This document shows positions 10,215 to 19,648 of a stretch of 64,000 nt of DNA, one piece after another. Position 1 is the first letter of the stretch. Every line of letters begins with the position of its first letter. Location of the stretch: NCBI GenBank assembly GCA_018669845.1, contig JABHSO010000212.1, forward strand, positions 1 through 64,000, read 5' to 3'. The notes beneath the pieces were generated by a model, which worked only from the letters and a program-made list of their open reading frames with translations, did no database searches and had not been told where the DNA came from. Position numbers and translations under genes: made by a program. The stretch comes from Gammaproteobacteria bacterium. Its GTDB lineage: Bacteria; Pseudomonadota; Gammaproteobacteria; GCA-001735895.

Positions 10215-12664
10215 AGAAAATAGTGTTTTTTACTTTGTTGTCATGGCAATCAATAACTTGGGTTTGTAGCCTTTTTTTTCTATTCTTGCTTCCTGTGCAG
10301 GCTCAGCAGTTAGCAACTGATACTCCAGATCAAATTATAGAATTAAAAGAAATCCAAATTATTCAGCCAGCGGATATATTGGCAATATCAGAAAAGGATC
10401 ATTCCAGACTTATTAACCTTCAGCAACAAATGCTATCTGATTCCGATATCAATCAGCTTAAATCCAATGCTGATGTCATCATAAAAAAATGGAACAAAAT
10501 TGCAGCTGAGCAGGGCATTAAAAATCCTGAGCGTCTCAGTTTTCAAGCCCAAAAAAACTACTCGATTCAATTATCAAAACTACAAAAAGATTACGTTGAA
10601 TTTAAAAAAATAGTTGTACATAACTCTTCAGTGGTGCAAAAAGATAGAGATGTATTGCGTGATATGCGCATAATCTGGCAAGAAACCTCCAAACAGTCTG
10701 ATACCTTAGACATAGCAGAGACTATGAAAAGCAGGATTAAGGATATGATCAAGGAGATCAAATCTCTGGATGAAGAGGAAAGTAATAAAATAAATACGTT
10801 ACTTCACTTGCATAAAACAATTTCAAAAAGTGAAGAGAAAGTGATTTCATTGTTGACCCTTTATAAGGAATTGAATAAGAATAAAAATGAAAGTGTTTTT
10901 AATCAAAATATGGCCCCTCTATGGCAAGGGTTTAAAGTTTCAGAAGAAATTGACGGTATTGTAAATTCAATCCAACTTTCTAAACAGAATAACCTGCAGT
11001 CAATCAAGGATTTTTATTTTTCTCAAAAGCCAAGAATAAGTTTTGATGCTTTGTTTCTGATAGCTCTACTCTTAGTAATGCACTGGTTACGACAGTATCG
11101 TGAAGAATGGAGTAAAGACGACTCTCTTGCTGCAGCTGTTCATGTGTTATCTCGACCAATTGCCTCTGCAATATTGATTTTAATTATTACTGCAATGCTA
11201 ATTTTTGGTGAAACACCTCCCATTATTGAATGGATGATTGGTTTAGTGATTGCCCTGATATCCGTACGAATTCTCTATGGTCTTTTGCCTGAAGTTTTTC
11301 GTAGACCGTTAATAGTGATAGCCCTGCTATACACTTTGCTCGATATACCCGCGCTCATACTCGATAATATTTTACTGGAGCGTTTAATTGTTTTTGTGCT
11401 GACAGTTCTTGCCCTAAGTTACCTTTTGTATGAAAAGTATATTGCACAAATTTCATCCTCTGAATTATTCTTGCAGAAGCGTTTTTTATATTTCATTATC
11501 CACATTGTGATGGCGTTATTAGCACTATCACTACTGAGTAATTTAAGTGGGTTTTATGACCTTTCTAAATTACTTACCTATGGTATTATTCATAGCGTGT
11601 TTGTTGGTGTTTTATTTTTTTCAAGTTTGTTGGTGATTCAAAGTATTCTAACTTTGCTTTTAAGAACGCGTTCAATCAGCGCTCTTAAAAGTGTTAGGAC
11701 ACATAGAGATATCATTCAAAATAGGATTGTTAAAATACTTCGATTGATAACGGGGCTTGTATGGGTTGTTATTGTTTTAAATGAGTTTCATATTGCGACA
11801 GCTACCTTTTCCTTTATTGGTAGTATTCTGAGCCAACATCTTATTGTTGGTAGTATTGATATCTCCCTGGCAGATATTGTTTTATTTGTACTCACTTTGT
11901 GGATTTCTATCTGGATTTCACGTTTTGTAAATTTTCTTTTGGAAGAAGAAATTTATTATCATGTCAGGCTTCCTCGTGGTGTGCCGTCTACTATTTCAAT
12001 GCTCACTCGTTATACCATCATTGGTATTGGTTTAATGTTTGCATTTTCTGTAGCAAGTATAGAGCTTTCTAAATTTGCCATATTAGCTGGTGCATTAGGC
12101 GTTGGTATTGGTTTTGGATTACAAAATATCGTTAATAACTTTGTATCAGGTTTAATACTAGCATTTGAGAGACCGATTCAAAGTGGTGATACGATTCAAA
12201 CGGGAACTCTATATGGGCAGGTAAAGCGCATAGGTTTTCGCTCAAGTACCGTAAGAACATTCGAAGGGGCAGAAGTTATAGTTCCTAATGCCAATTTAGT
12301 ATCTACTGAGGTTACTAATTGGACATTGTCTGATCAACTAAGACGTATTGAAATTCCGATTGGGGTTGAATATGGCACTGACCCTGAACGGGTAATAGAG
12401 CTTTTAGTGGAAACTGCTAAAAATGAAAATCAGGTTATATCAAAACCTGAGCCTCATGCTTTATTTCTTAATCACGGGGACAGTTCTCTGGATTTTTTAC
12501 TGCGATTCTGGATCAGTGAATTTAATGACTGGGCTTTTATACGTAGCAGAGTGAATATTGCTATAAACAAAGCTTTAGTCGCAGATGGTATAGGAATACC
12601 CTTTCCTCAACGAGATATCAACTTGAAAGCTGATATAGAGACGTTATTATCTAAAACGGATTAA
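10211..12664 (+). CDS. Mechanosensitive ion channel family protein (MscS/MscK-like)
   Basis: Signal peptide, coiled-coil periplasmic region, C-terminal MscS domain GALGVGIGFGLQNIVNNFVSGLILAFERPIQSGDTIQ. Confidence 0.92.
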   Translation: MKKIVFFTLLSWQSITWVCSLFFLFLLPVQAQQLATDTPDQIIELKEIQIIQPADILAISEKDHSRLINLQQQMLSDSDINQLKSNADVIIKKWNKIAAEQGIKNPERLSFQAQKNYSIQLSKLQKDYVEFKKIVVHNSSVVQKDRDVLRDMRIIWQETSKQSDTLDIAETMKSRIKDMIKEIKSLDEEESNKINTLLHLHKTISKSEEKVISLLTLYKELNKNKNESVFNQNMAPLWQGFKVSEEIDGIVNSIQLSKQNNLQSIKDFYFSQKPRISFDALFLIALLLVMHWLRQYREEWSKDDSLAAAVHVLSRPIASAILILIITAMLIFGETPPIIEWMIGLVIALISVRILYGLLPEVFRRPLIVIALLYTLLDIPALILDNILLERLIVFVLTVLALSYLLYEKYIAQISSSELFLQKRFLYFIIHIVMALLALSLLSNLSGFYDLSKLLTYGIIHSVFVGVLFFSSLLVIQSILTLLLRTRSISALKSVRTHRDIIQNRIVKILRLITGLVWVVIVLNEFHIATATFSFIGSILSQHLIVGSIDISLADIVLFVLTLWISIWISRFVNFLLEEEIYYHVRLPRGVPSTISMLTRYTIIGIGLMFAFSVASIELSKFAILAGALGVGIGFGLQNIVNNFVSGLILAFERPIQSGDTIQTGTLYGQVKRIGFRSSTVRTFEGAEVIVPNANLVSTEVTNWTLSDQLRRIEIPIGVEYGTDPERVIELLVETAKNENQVISKPEPHALFLNHGDSSLDFLLRFWISEFNDWAFIRSRVNIAINKALVADGIGIPFPQRDINLKADIETLLSKTD

Positions 12665-12922
12665 CTTATATTGAATTTTTATATTATGGAGAAACTTAAT
12701 AAAAAATAAAATCATACCTGAGATTAGATGTTGCAGAGTGGCATGACAACTTTATCTATTGGGGTCTTTATTATTCACTAAGTATTAGTCGAGTAAGCGC
12801 CATTTTGGATCATTGATTAGTTACTCTATGAATGAGAAAATAATTCGGCATTTCACAATATTACGTATGTAACAAAGCACGATTTTTGTACGTGTTACGT
12901 AATCACCTGTTAGGCAAAAAAA

Positions 12923-13342
12923 ATGGCAATAAATTATAAAGACATAGAACTAGCCTTCGATTTTGTTAATTTCGGTCAGCCCTATGAACATGAAGCATAT
13001 TTAAATCTTTACACTGGCGAAACCTATTGGCATTCGGAAATTGGAGACAATGAGGAAGAGTTACCAGATGATATTGATGATGAAACAAAATATATTCCTC
13101 TACCGCACAAAAATGATTTAAACCTGGATAAAAAACTTGTTCTTAAGTTTGCATATCAATACCTACCGGACGATGCAGAAAAAGTAGAAAATATTTTCGG
13201 ACACAAAGGGGCATATTCCAGGTTCAAAGATATCTTAGAAACTAAAGGTAAAGTTGAAGAATGGTATGAATATGAAAGTAAAGCAGCTGAAAAAGCATTA
13301 CGTGAGTGGTGTAAAATAAATGAAATCAAAATTAATGGCTAA
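12923..13342 (+). CDS. UPF0158 family protein
   Basis: IELAFDFVNFGQPYEHEAYLNLYTGETYWHSE... LPDDAEKVENIFGHKGAYSRFKDILE...WYEYE...ALREWCKINEI. Confidence 0.75.
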   Translation: MAINYKDIELAFDFVNFGQPYEHEAYLNLYTGETYWHSEIGDNEEELPDDIDDETKYIPLPHKNDLNLDKKLVLKFAYQYLPDDAEKVENIFGHKGAYSRFKDILETKGKVEEWYEYESKAAEKALREWCKINEIKING

Positions 13343-13353
13343 CAAAAATAAGA

Positions 13354-13857
13354 ATGAGCATTGAACAAGAAATTGCAGCATGGGATGGAAAGTCATCTGA
13401 CGATATTGCTGTTATGTATGAATCTCATTCCAAGGAGTCATCTTTTTCTGATGAAATTGTAAAATTTATAAAAAATACGTCATATCAAAAAGCTGCGACC
13501 TGGTTATTAAAATATTATTTAGAATCGGGAAATCATCTTGAAAAAACTAAAATAAAATCAATCTACAACTTTTTGCTAGAGATTGAAAACTGGGAGACAA
13601 AATTACATATACTGCAAAGTATTCCTTTCATGCCAATATCAAAAAATGAAATAAAAACAGTTGAAGCCTTTCTCAGGGTTTCATTAACTGATTCTAATAA
13701 ATTTATTAGGGCATGGGCGTATAATGGTTTTTATGAAATGGCAATACAATATCCAGAATATAAGAATGAAACAAAACAGTTTTTTGAGATGGCAATGAGA
13801 GATGAAGCAGCATCCGTCAAAGCCAGAATTCGCAACATAATTAAAAAAGATTTCTAA
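13354..13857 (+). CDS. Hypothetical protein, HEAT-like helical
   Basis: 167 aa ORF, helical repeat character, no recognised family. Confidence 0.6.
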   Translation: MSIEQEIAAWDGKSSDDIAVMYESHSKESSFSDEIVKFIKNTSYQKAATWLLKYYLESGNHLEKTKIKSIYNFLLEIENWETKLHILQSIPFMPISKNEIKTVEAFLRVSLTDSNKFIRAWAYNGFYEMAIQYPEYKNETKQFFEMAMRDEAASVKARIRNIIKKDF

Positions 13858-13929
13858 CAATTAAAATACACTCAAAATAGCAATAGTAAATTTTAGAATA
13901 TCTCGTTTTAAAAGTGAAAAAGACAAAAT

Positions 13930-14175
13930 ATGATCGAAAGATACCTTATCAATTACGAACAGGAATTAAAATGGATTGCTCTTGTTTTAGGCATTATAAG
14001 TACAATTGCCATAGTACAAAACTGGTACCCGTTTACAATGTTTGTAAGTCTACCGTTTTGCCTTATCTGGGTATGTTACGCATGGCTGCATACTGAGCGT
14101 CAACTAAAATATATTAATATTATATTTTCCATCCTATACATATATGGGATCATTCGTTACATACTTATTGAGTAA
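13930..14175 (+). CDS. Small membrane protein (2-3 TM), hypothetical
   Basis: 81 aa hydrophobic ORF; preferred over overlapping 13914..14096. Confidence 0.6.
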   Translation: MIERYLINYEQELKWIALVLGIISTIAIVQNWYPFTMFVSLPFCLIWVCYAWLHTERQLKYINIIFSILYIYGIIRYILIE

Positions 14176-14375
14176 GAACAGTGTCACTTTCAAAGATCTG
14201 GATATTGCTCTCGAACGATTGAATACATCCAGGTGTAGAAATATTTACTCCCTGTAGTCAATAGATGAATAATTTATATCTGATTGCAGGCTTAATCTCA
14301 TTAAAGTTGATAGTGCAATACAAAATTCTCCAGCTATAATTCTGGCCATTCAATTTCTAATGAAACAAATAGATA

Positions 14376-14744
14376 ATGGCTAAACTTATTTTTAAACTTA
14401 AATCAGTGTCTTTTGACGAAGCCGATGATATAAAAAATCTGCTAACCGAAAATAAAATAGATTTTTACGAGTCACCTGCTGGCAACTGGGAGATATCCCT
14501 TCACGGGCTTTGGTTAAATGATGAGTCTCAATGCATTCAGGCAAAACAACTAATAGATGAATATCAGCTTAAAAGAGGCCAGCGAATAAGGTTGGAAACT
14601 CAGCAGAAAATTGATAAAGGTGAGTTTGAAACATTTTTTCAGCGACTATTAAACAGGCCTGCTCAGTTTATTTTTCTTCTAGCTATTATTCTTTTTATAC
14701 TTTATTTATCTATCATGCCTTTTCTCAAAATTGGTCAGGCATAA
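14376..14744 (+). CDS. Hypothetical protein with C-terminal TM segment (DUF6164-like)
   Basis: MAKLIFKLKSVSFDEADDIKNLLTENKIDFYESPAGNWEISLHGLWL...FIFLLAIILFILYLS. Confidence 0.65.
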   Translation: MAKLIFKLKSVSFDEADDIKNLLTENKIDFYESPAGNWEISLHGLWLNDESQCIQAKQLIDEYQLKRGQRIRLETQQKIDKGEFETFFQRLLNRPAQFIFLLAIILFILYLSIMPFLKIGQA

Positions 14745-14948
14745 AAGTCCAGTTTTCATCTGCCAGGCGGCGAGCAGTCCATCCATTGGTTGCGTCACAA
14801 ACCGGTAGAAAATTACAGTATGTCAGAAAGGGCCAGTATGGATCGACAGCAGGCTTCAAGGACTTTTAAAATTTGACTGAATTGTACCAACATTGTCAAC
14901 TCTAGTTATTCTGGGTCTTATAGTTAGTTGCTGTTAAACTGATTAACC

Positions 14949-15278
14949 ATGGGTAGAGTCGATCGGGAAAAGAAAACTATTGATGTCATGGTGAGAATCT
15001 ACTGCCATGACCATCACAAGACATCCGATGATCTATGTGCTGACTGTCTCACTTTACAGGATTATGCTCACAGCCGCCTGGATGCCTGTCCCTTCGATGA
15101 TGAAAAACCAGCCTGTAATAAATGTGCTGTACACTGTTATTCTTCTAAAATGCGGGAGCAGGTAAGAAAGATAATGCGTTACTCCGGCCCACGCATGATA
15201 TTAAAACACCCACTATTGTCGCTATTGCACTTGCTTGATCTTATAGGAGAAGCGCCACAACTTAAGAAACGCCGTTGA
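14949..15278 (+). CDS. ygbA: YgbA-like nitrous oxide-stimulated promoter family protein
   Basis: MVRIYCHDHHKTSDDLCADCLTLQDYAHSRLDACPFDDEKPACNKCAVHCYSSKMREQVRKIMRYSGPRMILKHPLLSLLHLLD. Confidence 0.88.
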   Translation: MGRVDREKKTIDVMVRIYCHDHHKTSDDLCADCLTLQDYAHSRLDACPFDDEKPACNKCAVHCYSSKMREQVRKIMRYSGPRMILKHPLLSLLHLLDLIGEAPQLKKRR

Positions 15279-15446
15279 AAGGAGTAATGTCAAACAGACA
15301 AAAATGTTTGGATTATAGTTACCCATAAACGGCTGCTTTAAGTTGAAGAACCTATTGAGGGAAGCCTCCCAATTGGCGAGTTAATGCCAGTTGGTGTCAT
15401 TCATAGCTTGTAAATTGATTAATAAATAGGGTGATAGCTGTAACAA

Positions 15447-16076
15447 CTATTGTATTAGTACCATTAATTGCCACCCAGCAAACCCGAGCAAGAAGATTCC
15501 CGCTGTCCGGCTAATCCATTTCAGAGTATCTGAATTTATTTTATGCTTGATTAGTGTTACCACTGCTACCAGGCTTAGCCACCAAACTACTGAACCTAAA
15601 AAGACTCCTAATACCATGATTCCTGCTGAACCTGTATCTAAGCTCATATTGCCACCCATAGATGCAAATACAGCAATAAATGAAAGGATTGTTATCGGGT
15701 TTGCTATGGTCAGTAAAAATGTAGACACAAATGATACCAGTGCATTATTTGAAAGCACTTCCTGAGTTACCTGGTTTTGATTATCAGATCTTAAGAATTT
15801 TACTCCCAGCCATATCAAAAAAATTATTCCAAATATAGCCAGGGGTTTTGCTGCAGATGTCAGGACATGGGTTAATGCTGTTAAACTAAATGCACCAATT
15901 GCACCATAAATGGCATCTGCTGTTGCTGCTCCAAATCCAGAAGCTAAGCCTGATTTTGAACCTTGAATTAAGGTGCGCTGAATACAGATTAGACCAATAG
16001 GACCGACAGGAGCGGCTATGGCAAAACCAACAAAAATTGCCTTACTGAATAGTAAATAATCCATAACAAGTACCAT
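15447..16076 (-). CDS. LysE/RhtB family translocator
   Basis: AAPVGPIGLICIQRTLIQGSKSGLASGFGAATADAIYG...; likely start ATG at 16064. Confidence 0.9.
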   Translation of the reverse strand: MVLVMDYLLFSKAIFVGFAIAAPVGPIGLICIQRTLIQGSKSGLASGFGAATADAIYGAIGAFSLTALTHVLTSAAKPLAIFGIIFLIWLGVKFLRSDNQNQVTQEVLSNNALVSFVSTFLLTIANPITILSFIAVFASMGGNMSLDTGSAGIMVLGVFLGSVVWWLSLVAVVTLIKHKINSDTLKWISRTAGIFLLGFAGWQLMVLIQ

Positions 16077-16199
16077 TTATTTATCTTAAGTAGTAGGCAA
16101 TATTTTGATAAACAATCATGCTGTATTAAATGGATTAAACTATGTGTTTTAAATAAAATACCTTAATATTTAAGGCGCAAACTTAAAAATGGTTAAAAA

Positions 16200-16655
16200 A
16201 TGAATATTGATGCTATTTCATGGAAAATATTACGTACTTTACAGTCAAAAGGCCGAATTTCGATAAAAGCTCTTGCTGGTAAAATTGATCTTTCGATACC
16301 AGCTACATCAGAACGGCTTAAGCGATTAGAAGAAACAAAAGTTATTGAAGGTTATAAAGCTGTTATCTCTCTTCCTGCTGTTGGGTACCAGGTAATGGCC
16401 GTAATAGGAATGACAACGCCTAAGCCTGACAAAGAAAGATTGGTGAAAATATTAAATAAAATGCCAGAGGTAATTGAGTGCCTTCATGTGACAGGTCAGG
16501 ACTCATATCTTCTTAGAGTTGTATCAAAAGATATAAATCACCTGGAAAAATTTATTGAATCTATAAACAAGTACGGAGAAACAAGAACTTCCATCGTTAT
16601 GTCACAACCCATTCCTTTAAGATCAGTTGATGCGATTGATAATTCAATTTTATAG
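16200..16655 (+). CDS. Lrp/AsnC family transcriptional regulator
   Basis: IDAISWKILRTLQSKGRISIKALAGKIDLSIPATSERLKRLEETKVIEGYKAVI; divergent from LysE-type exporter. Confidence 0.93.
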   Translation: MNIDAISWKILRTLQSKGRISIKALAGKIDLSIPATSERLKRLEETKVIEGYKAVISLPAVGYQVMAVIGMTTPKPDKERLVKILNKMPEVIECLHVTGQDSYLLRVVSKDINHLEKFIESINKYGETRTSIVMSQPIPLRSVDAIDNSIL

Positions 16656-16821
16656 CTTATGCAGGGAGTAGGTGAATATTACAGAAGTGTGACAGGCAAA
16701 TACGTTTTACTTCTGTGGATGGGATTTATCCTGACCCTGATGAGCAACGATTCCGGAAGATCATTCAAATAACAAATATCAACCGGAATGGTCACTCATG
16801 AAAGGCCAGAATATTTAAAAG

Positions 16822-18321
16822 CTAATAATCAATTGCTTTGGACCTGATCAGGCTAAGGAAGTACAGCACAAAAGCATATAACATCATCATGCCAAAGATA
16901 AATATAAATGCTCCATAGATAAACCAGTCGCCTTCCCAGTCTCCGTTTCTGCGGGGCATACCGGCAGCACCAGCTGCCATAAAGCTATAAAACAGGCCCA
17001 GATAAGAAATGAACAGATATTTAATACTTGACCTCGCCAGGCTATCGTCAATAGTACGGTTAGTCATTAGAGGATAATGGTAATAAAGCATACCCATCCA
17101 CAATGCACTGATTGCTATCAGCACCACCATGGCATGCCCACCAGCCCACATTGTGCCGTGTAATTTAAAATTCCACGCAACATTACTGATCACAATCGCT
17201 GAGACTCCATCCAGGATATACATGACAAAACCACCTAAAATTAAAAATAATGCAGGTGTTGCAATAATACCGTGCTTCCAGATCGTTGCCAGAATGGTAA
17301 ATATCGTCAGGGCAGCACCAACTGCTGTGGCATAACTCATGATATTTCCATGATACGCAAAGGTAGAAGGCAGAGCTGGATACATGGTGTAAAAGTGATG
17401 GAAGAATGACGTCAACGAAGTGATTAGTAAAATCCACAAGGCAGTCATTGCAATTTTATCACTGTATAACTTGCGGGCACCGTCAGCCAGGCAAAGCGGC
17501 AAGGTCGAGTACACGGCTCCAATAATCATAATGGCCATGGCTTCCATTAGATTATGCGCGAAGATATAGAAAACAAATTCAAACACCACAGGATCCGCAG
17601 CCCAGCCAATCCATGATGCCGGAAAAATTCCATACAAATGCAGCAGCAAAGAACCCGCAACAATCATTAATGGTGTTCCAGTCACAAGCAGAACCATGAC
17701 ACCCATGATCATGCCGACCATTCCCGGGTCCTTCAACGTGCGCTCTGCAACCTGCAGGGTGTCGTCTGTTTTCTCAAAAAATGACATTCTGAGAATTTTG
17801 ATTGGATAAATAAAAATCATCGAGGTAAGCACTAAAGCAATACCACTAAATCCAAGCACCAGGGTAGCCATACTCCACTGGCCATTGCCAACGCCAACTA
17901 CGGGTAATGGAAACATGACTGTGTAAGTCACATGAAATCCAGATAATACGGCGAGGGTAAGCAACAATGCACCTACATTCATGAATATATAAAAAAGCGA
18001 AACAAACAGGTCATCGGCTCTTTTACCTAAACAGGCCCCCGCCCTGTGCAGACTCATGGCAACCATTAGCTGAAATGCAAATGGAAATGCCATAGCAGCG
18101 CCATGCAGTGTTATATTTTTATAATACCAGTTAGCCCCTAAATCAAGGAACTGGATTGCTGGCATGGATACACCCAAAACGGCGGCAATGGCAAACCAGA
18201 CAAAGGCTGTCATTGCCATCAGCGCTGGCCATGCATTAACTGGATTTAGCTCATTATCCTCAACTTTAAACATGCCCCCAAAAAAAGGGACTTTCTCTAT
18301 AATATTTATTGCAGCTGACAT
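16822..18321 (-). CDS. Heme-copper oxidase superfamily subunit I, NO reductase-like active site
   Basis: ~12 TM; helix II ITLHGAAM; helix VI YIFAHNLMEAM (H-x-x-x-E instead of HPxxY); helix VII SFFHHFYTMYPALP; helix X LHGTMWAGGHAMV. Confidence 0.88.
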   Translation of the reverse strand: MSAAINIIEKVPFFGGMFKVEDNELNPVNAWPALMAMTAFVWFAIAAVLGVSMPAIQFLDLGANWYYKNITLHGAAMAFPFAFQLMVAMSLHRAGACLGKRADDLFVSLFYIFMNVGALLLTLAVLSGFHVTYTVMFPLPVVGVGNGQWSMATLVLGFSGIALVLTSMIFIYPIKILRMSFFEKTDDTLQVAERTLKDPGMVGMIMGVMVLLVTGTPLMIVAGSLLLHLYGIFPASWIGWAADPVVFEFVFYIFAHNLMEAMAIMIIGAVYSTLPLCLADGARKLYSDKIAMTALWILLITSLTSFFHHFYTMYPALPSTFAYHGNIMSYATAVGAALTIFTILATIWKHGIIATPALFLILGGFVMYILDGVSAIVISNVAWNFKLHGTMWAGGHAMVVLIAISALWMGMLYYHYPLMTNRTIDDSLARSSIKYLFISYLGLFYSFMAAGAAGMPRRNGDWEGDWFIYGAFIFIFGMMMLYAFVLYFLSLIRSKAIDY

Positions 18322-18348
18322 TTTATTCTCCCCGAACTATTAGTTATT

Positions 18349-18903
18349 TTAAAGTACAGTTAAAGTGTTTTTCATTGCGTGGTGCGCTATCCCGCAATAC
18401 TCAAGGCAACGGACCGTGTATTCCCCTGGTTCCGTAAAGGTATGCACCACAGCACTCTCTGTACCTGCTCCAGGTACTAGCATCATCGTAAATAACTGAC
18501 TGCCATCCGGGTGAAACAGGGCAAAACTATGCACAGTGTCTACACTTTTTGCCTGGAACCGAACTGTCTGACCGACCTTGTATTCCATTTCACTGAATTC
18601 AAAAGACCATGAACGAGCTGTAACGCTCACATTCTTCACATCCTGTGAGGTTGATGCATTAGCCTCTACTATCGTTGGCATGTATTCAATACTGGCAGCA
18701 TTGAGTACGATAAAAGCAACCACTACAAAAGCTATCCAGCCATATCTGGAATAAGAATATTTTTCTGGATCGGTTTTGCTGGGCTCTGAATCCACAAATG
18801 CCTTTTTATTGACGACATGAAAAAAGACTAAAAGAAAAGGAATTTGGAACATCAATAGAGCTATGAATGCTCCCCAAGCGTTTGTATATAAAAATTCAAT
18901 CAT
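18349..18903 (-). CDS. Heme-copper oxidase subunit II with CuA cupredoxin domain
   Basis: Membrane anchor + cupredoxin; DTVHSFALF and complete CuA motif CLEYCGIAHHAM. Confidence 0.9.
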   Translation of the reverse strand: MIEFLYTNAWGAFIALLMFQIPFLLVFFHVVNKKAFVDSEPSKTDPEKYSYSRYGWIAFVVVAFIVLNAASIEYMPTIVEANASTSQDVKNVSVTARSWSFEFSEMEYKVGQTVRFQAKSVDTVHSFALFHPDGSQLFTMMLVPGAGTESAVVHTFTEPGEYTVRCLEYCGIAHHAMKNTLTVL

Positions 18904-18926
18904 TTACCCCACCTTTTGTAATTATT

Positions 18927-19535
18927 TTAATAAACCTGATTTTTGTAACTTAATTTGGATGCCCTTGAAGCTATATAGGCATTTAACTGTGGCGAAAACT
19001 CATCATAAGGCTCCAGTCCCAGACCTCGTATTTGAGTTCGAACCTCCTCCAGTTCAGTTGAATCAGTTCCAGACTCAACAATTGAGGAAACAAATCCAGC
19101 GAACTGTATTGGTGGCCAGCCGTCATCTTTTGATAGCTCCAGGTGAATAAAATCAAGGCCATAAAAATGGTGACTCTCATCCTCTACACGACCAAACATA
19201 TGGGTACCGCACTCACTACAGACATGACGTTGAATTGGCACGTTTTCATCAAGAATTTTGAGTTTGTCGGCATTTTTAATCACACTGAGCTTATCGCGCG
19301 GTACAACTGCTACCTGGGAAAACAAAGCACCCTCTGGCTTCCAGCACTGGGTACAGCCGCAGAGATGATTGTGTGCGGCCTGTGCAGTAATTTTTATAAC
19401 CACCGGATTCTTTTCGCACTTGCAAGAAAGAGTCCCTCCCGGTTTTGGCCTGTTGTTGATATAACCCCAAATACTTCTTGTAACCGGGTTTGTTTTAATT
19501 CCCGCGTCAACTGCAGGATGAATCGATTTTTTCAT
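18927..19535 (-). CDS. gfa: S-(hydroxymethyl)glutathione synthase (glutathione-dependent formaldehyde-activating enzyme)
   Basis: LSCKCEKNPVVIKITAQAAHNHLCGCTQCWKPEGALFSQVAVVPRDKLSV...RHVCSECGTHMFGRVEDESHHFYGLDFIHLEL. Confidence 0.92.
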   Translation of the reverse strand: MKKSIHPAVDAGIKTNPVTRSIWGYINNRPKPGGTLSCKCEKNPVVIKITAQAAHNHLCGCTQCWKPEGALFSQVAVVPRDKLSVIKNADKLKILDENVPIQRHVCSECGTHMFGRVEDESHHFYGLDFIHLELSKDDGWPPIQFAGFVSSIVESGTDSTELEEVRTQIRGLGLEPYDEFSPQLNAYIASRASKLSYKNQVY

Positions 19536-19627
19536 AAATACCCCTGATCTTCTTTTATTTGATTTTGCCTTTAGCCTTGTCTTAGCAAGTAAAGCGGCCT
19601 ATATAAATCTGTTTAAATCAACTATAG

Positions 19628-19641
19628 AATGAATGTTCATA
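19628..19641. promoter_or_regulatory. Candidate TetR operator AATGAATGTTCATA upstream of gfa operon
   Basis: TAGAATGAATGTTCAT identical over 16 nt to the site at 554-569. Confidence 0.68.
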
Positions 19642-19648
19642 ATATTGT

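Noticed and set aside
13914-14096. 60-aa ORF overlapping 13930..14175
   Set aside because: The alternative frame encodes a coherent small membrane protein; this one is Cys/basic-rich noise.
14750-14880. Intergenic stretch with coding-like translation (GGEQSIHWLRHKPVENYSMSERASMDRQQASRTFKI)
   Set aside because: Too short and without recognisable homology; may be a remnant but unsupported.
16658-16800. Tiny ORF MQGVGEYYRSVTGKYVLLLWMGFILTLMSNDSGRSFK and overlapping frame GIYPDPDEQRFRKIIQI
   Set aside because: No supporting context; could be chance in an intergenic region.
19143-19547. 134-aa plus-strand ORF opposite gfa
   Set aside because: Fully antisense to a well-supported gfa gene; no family similarity.
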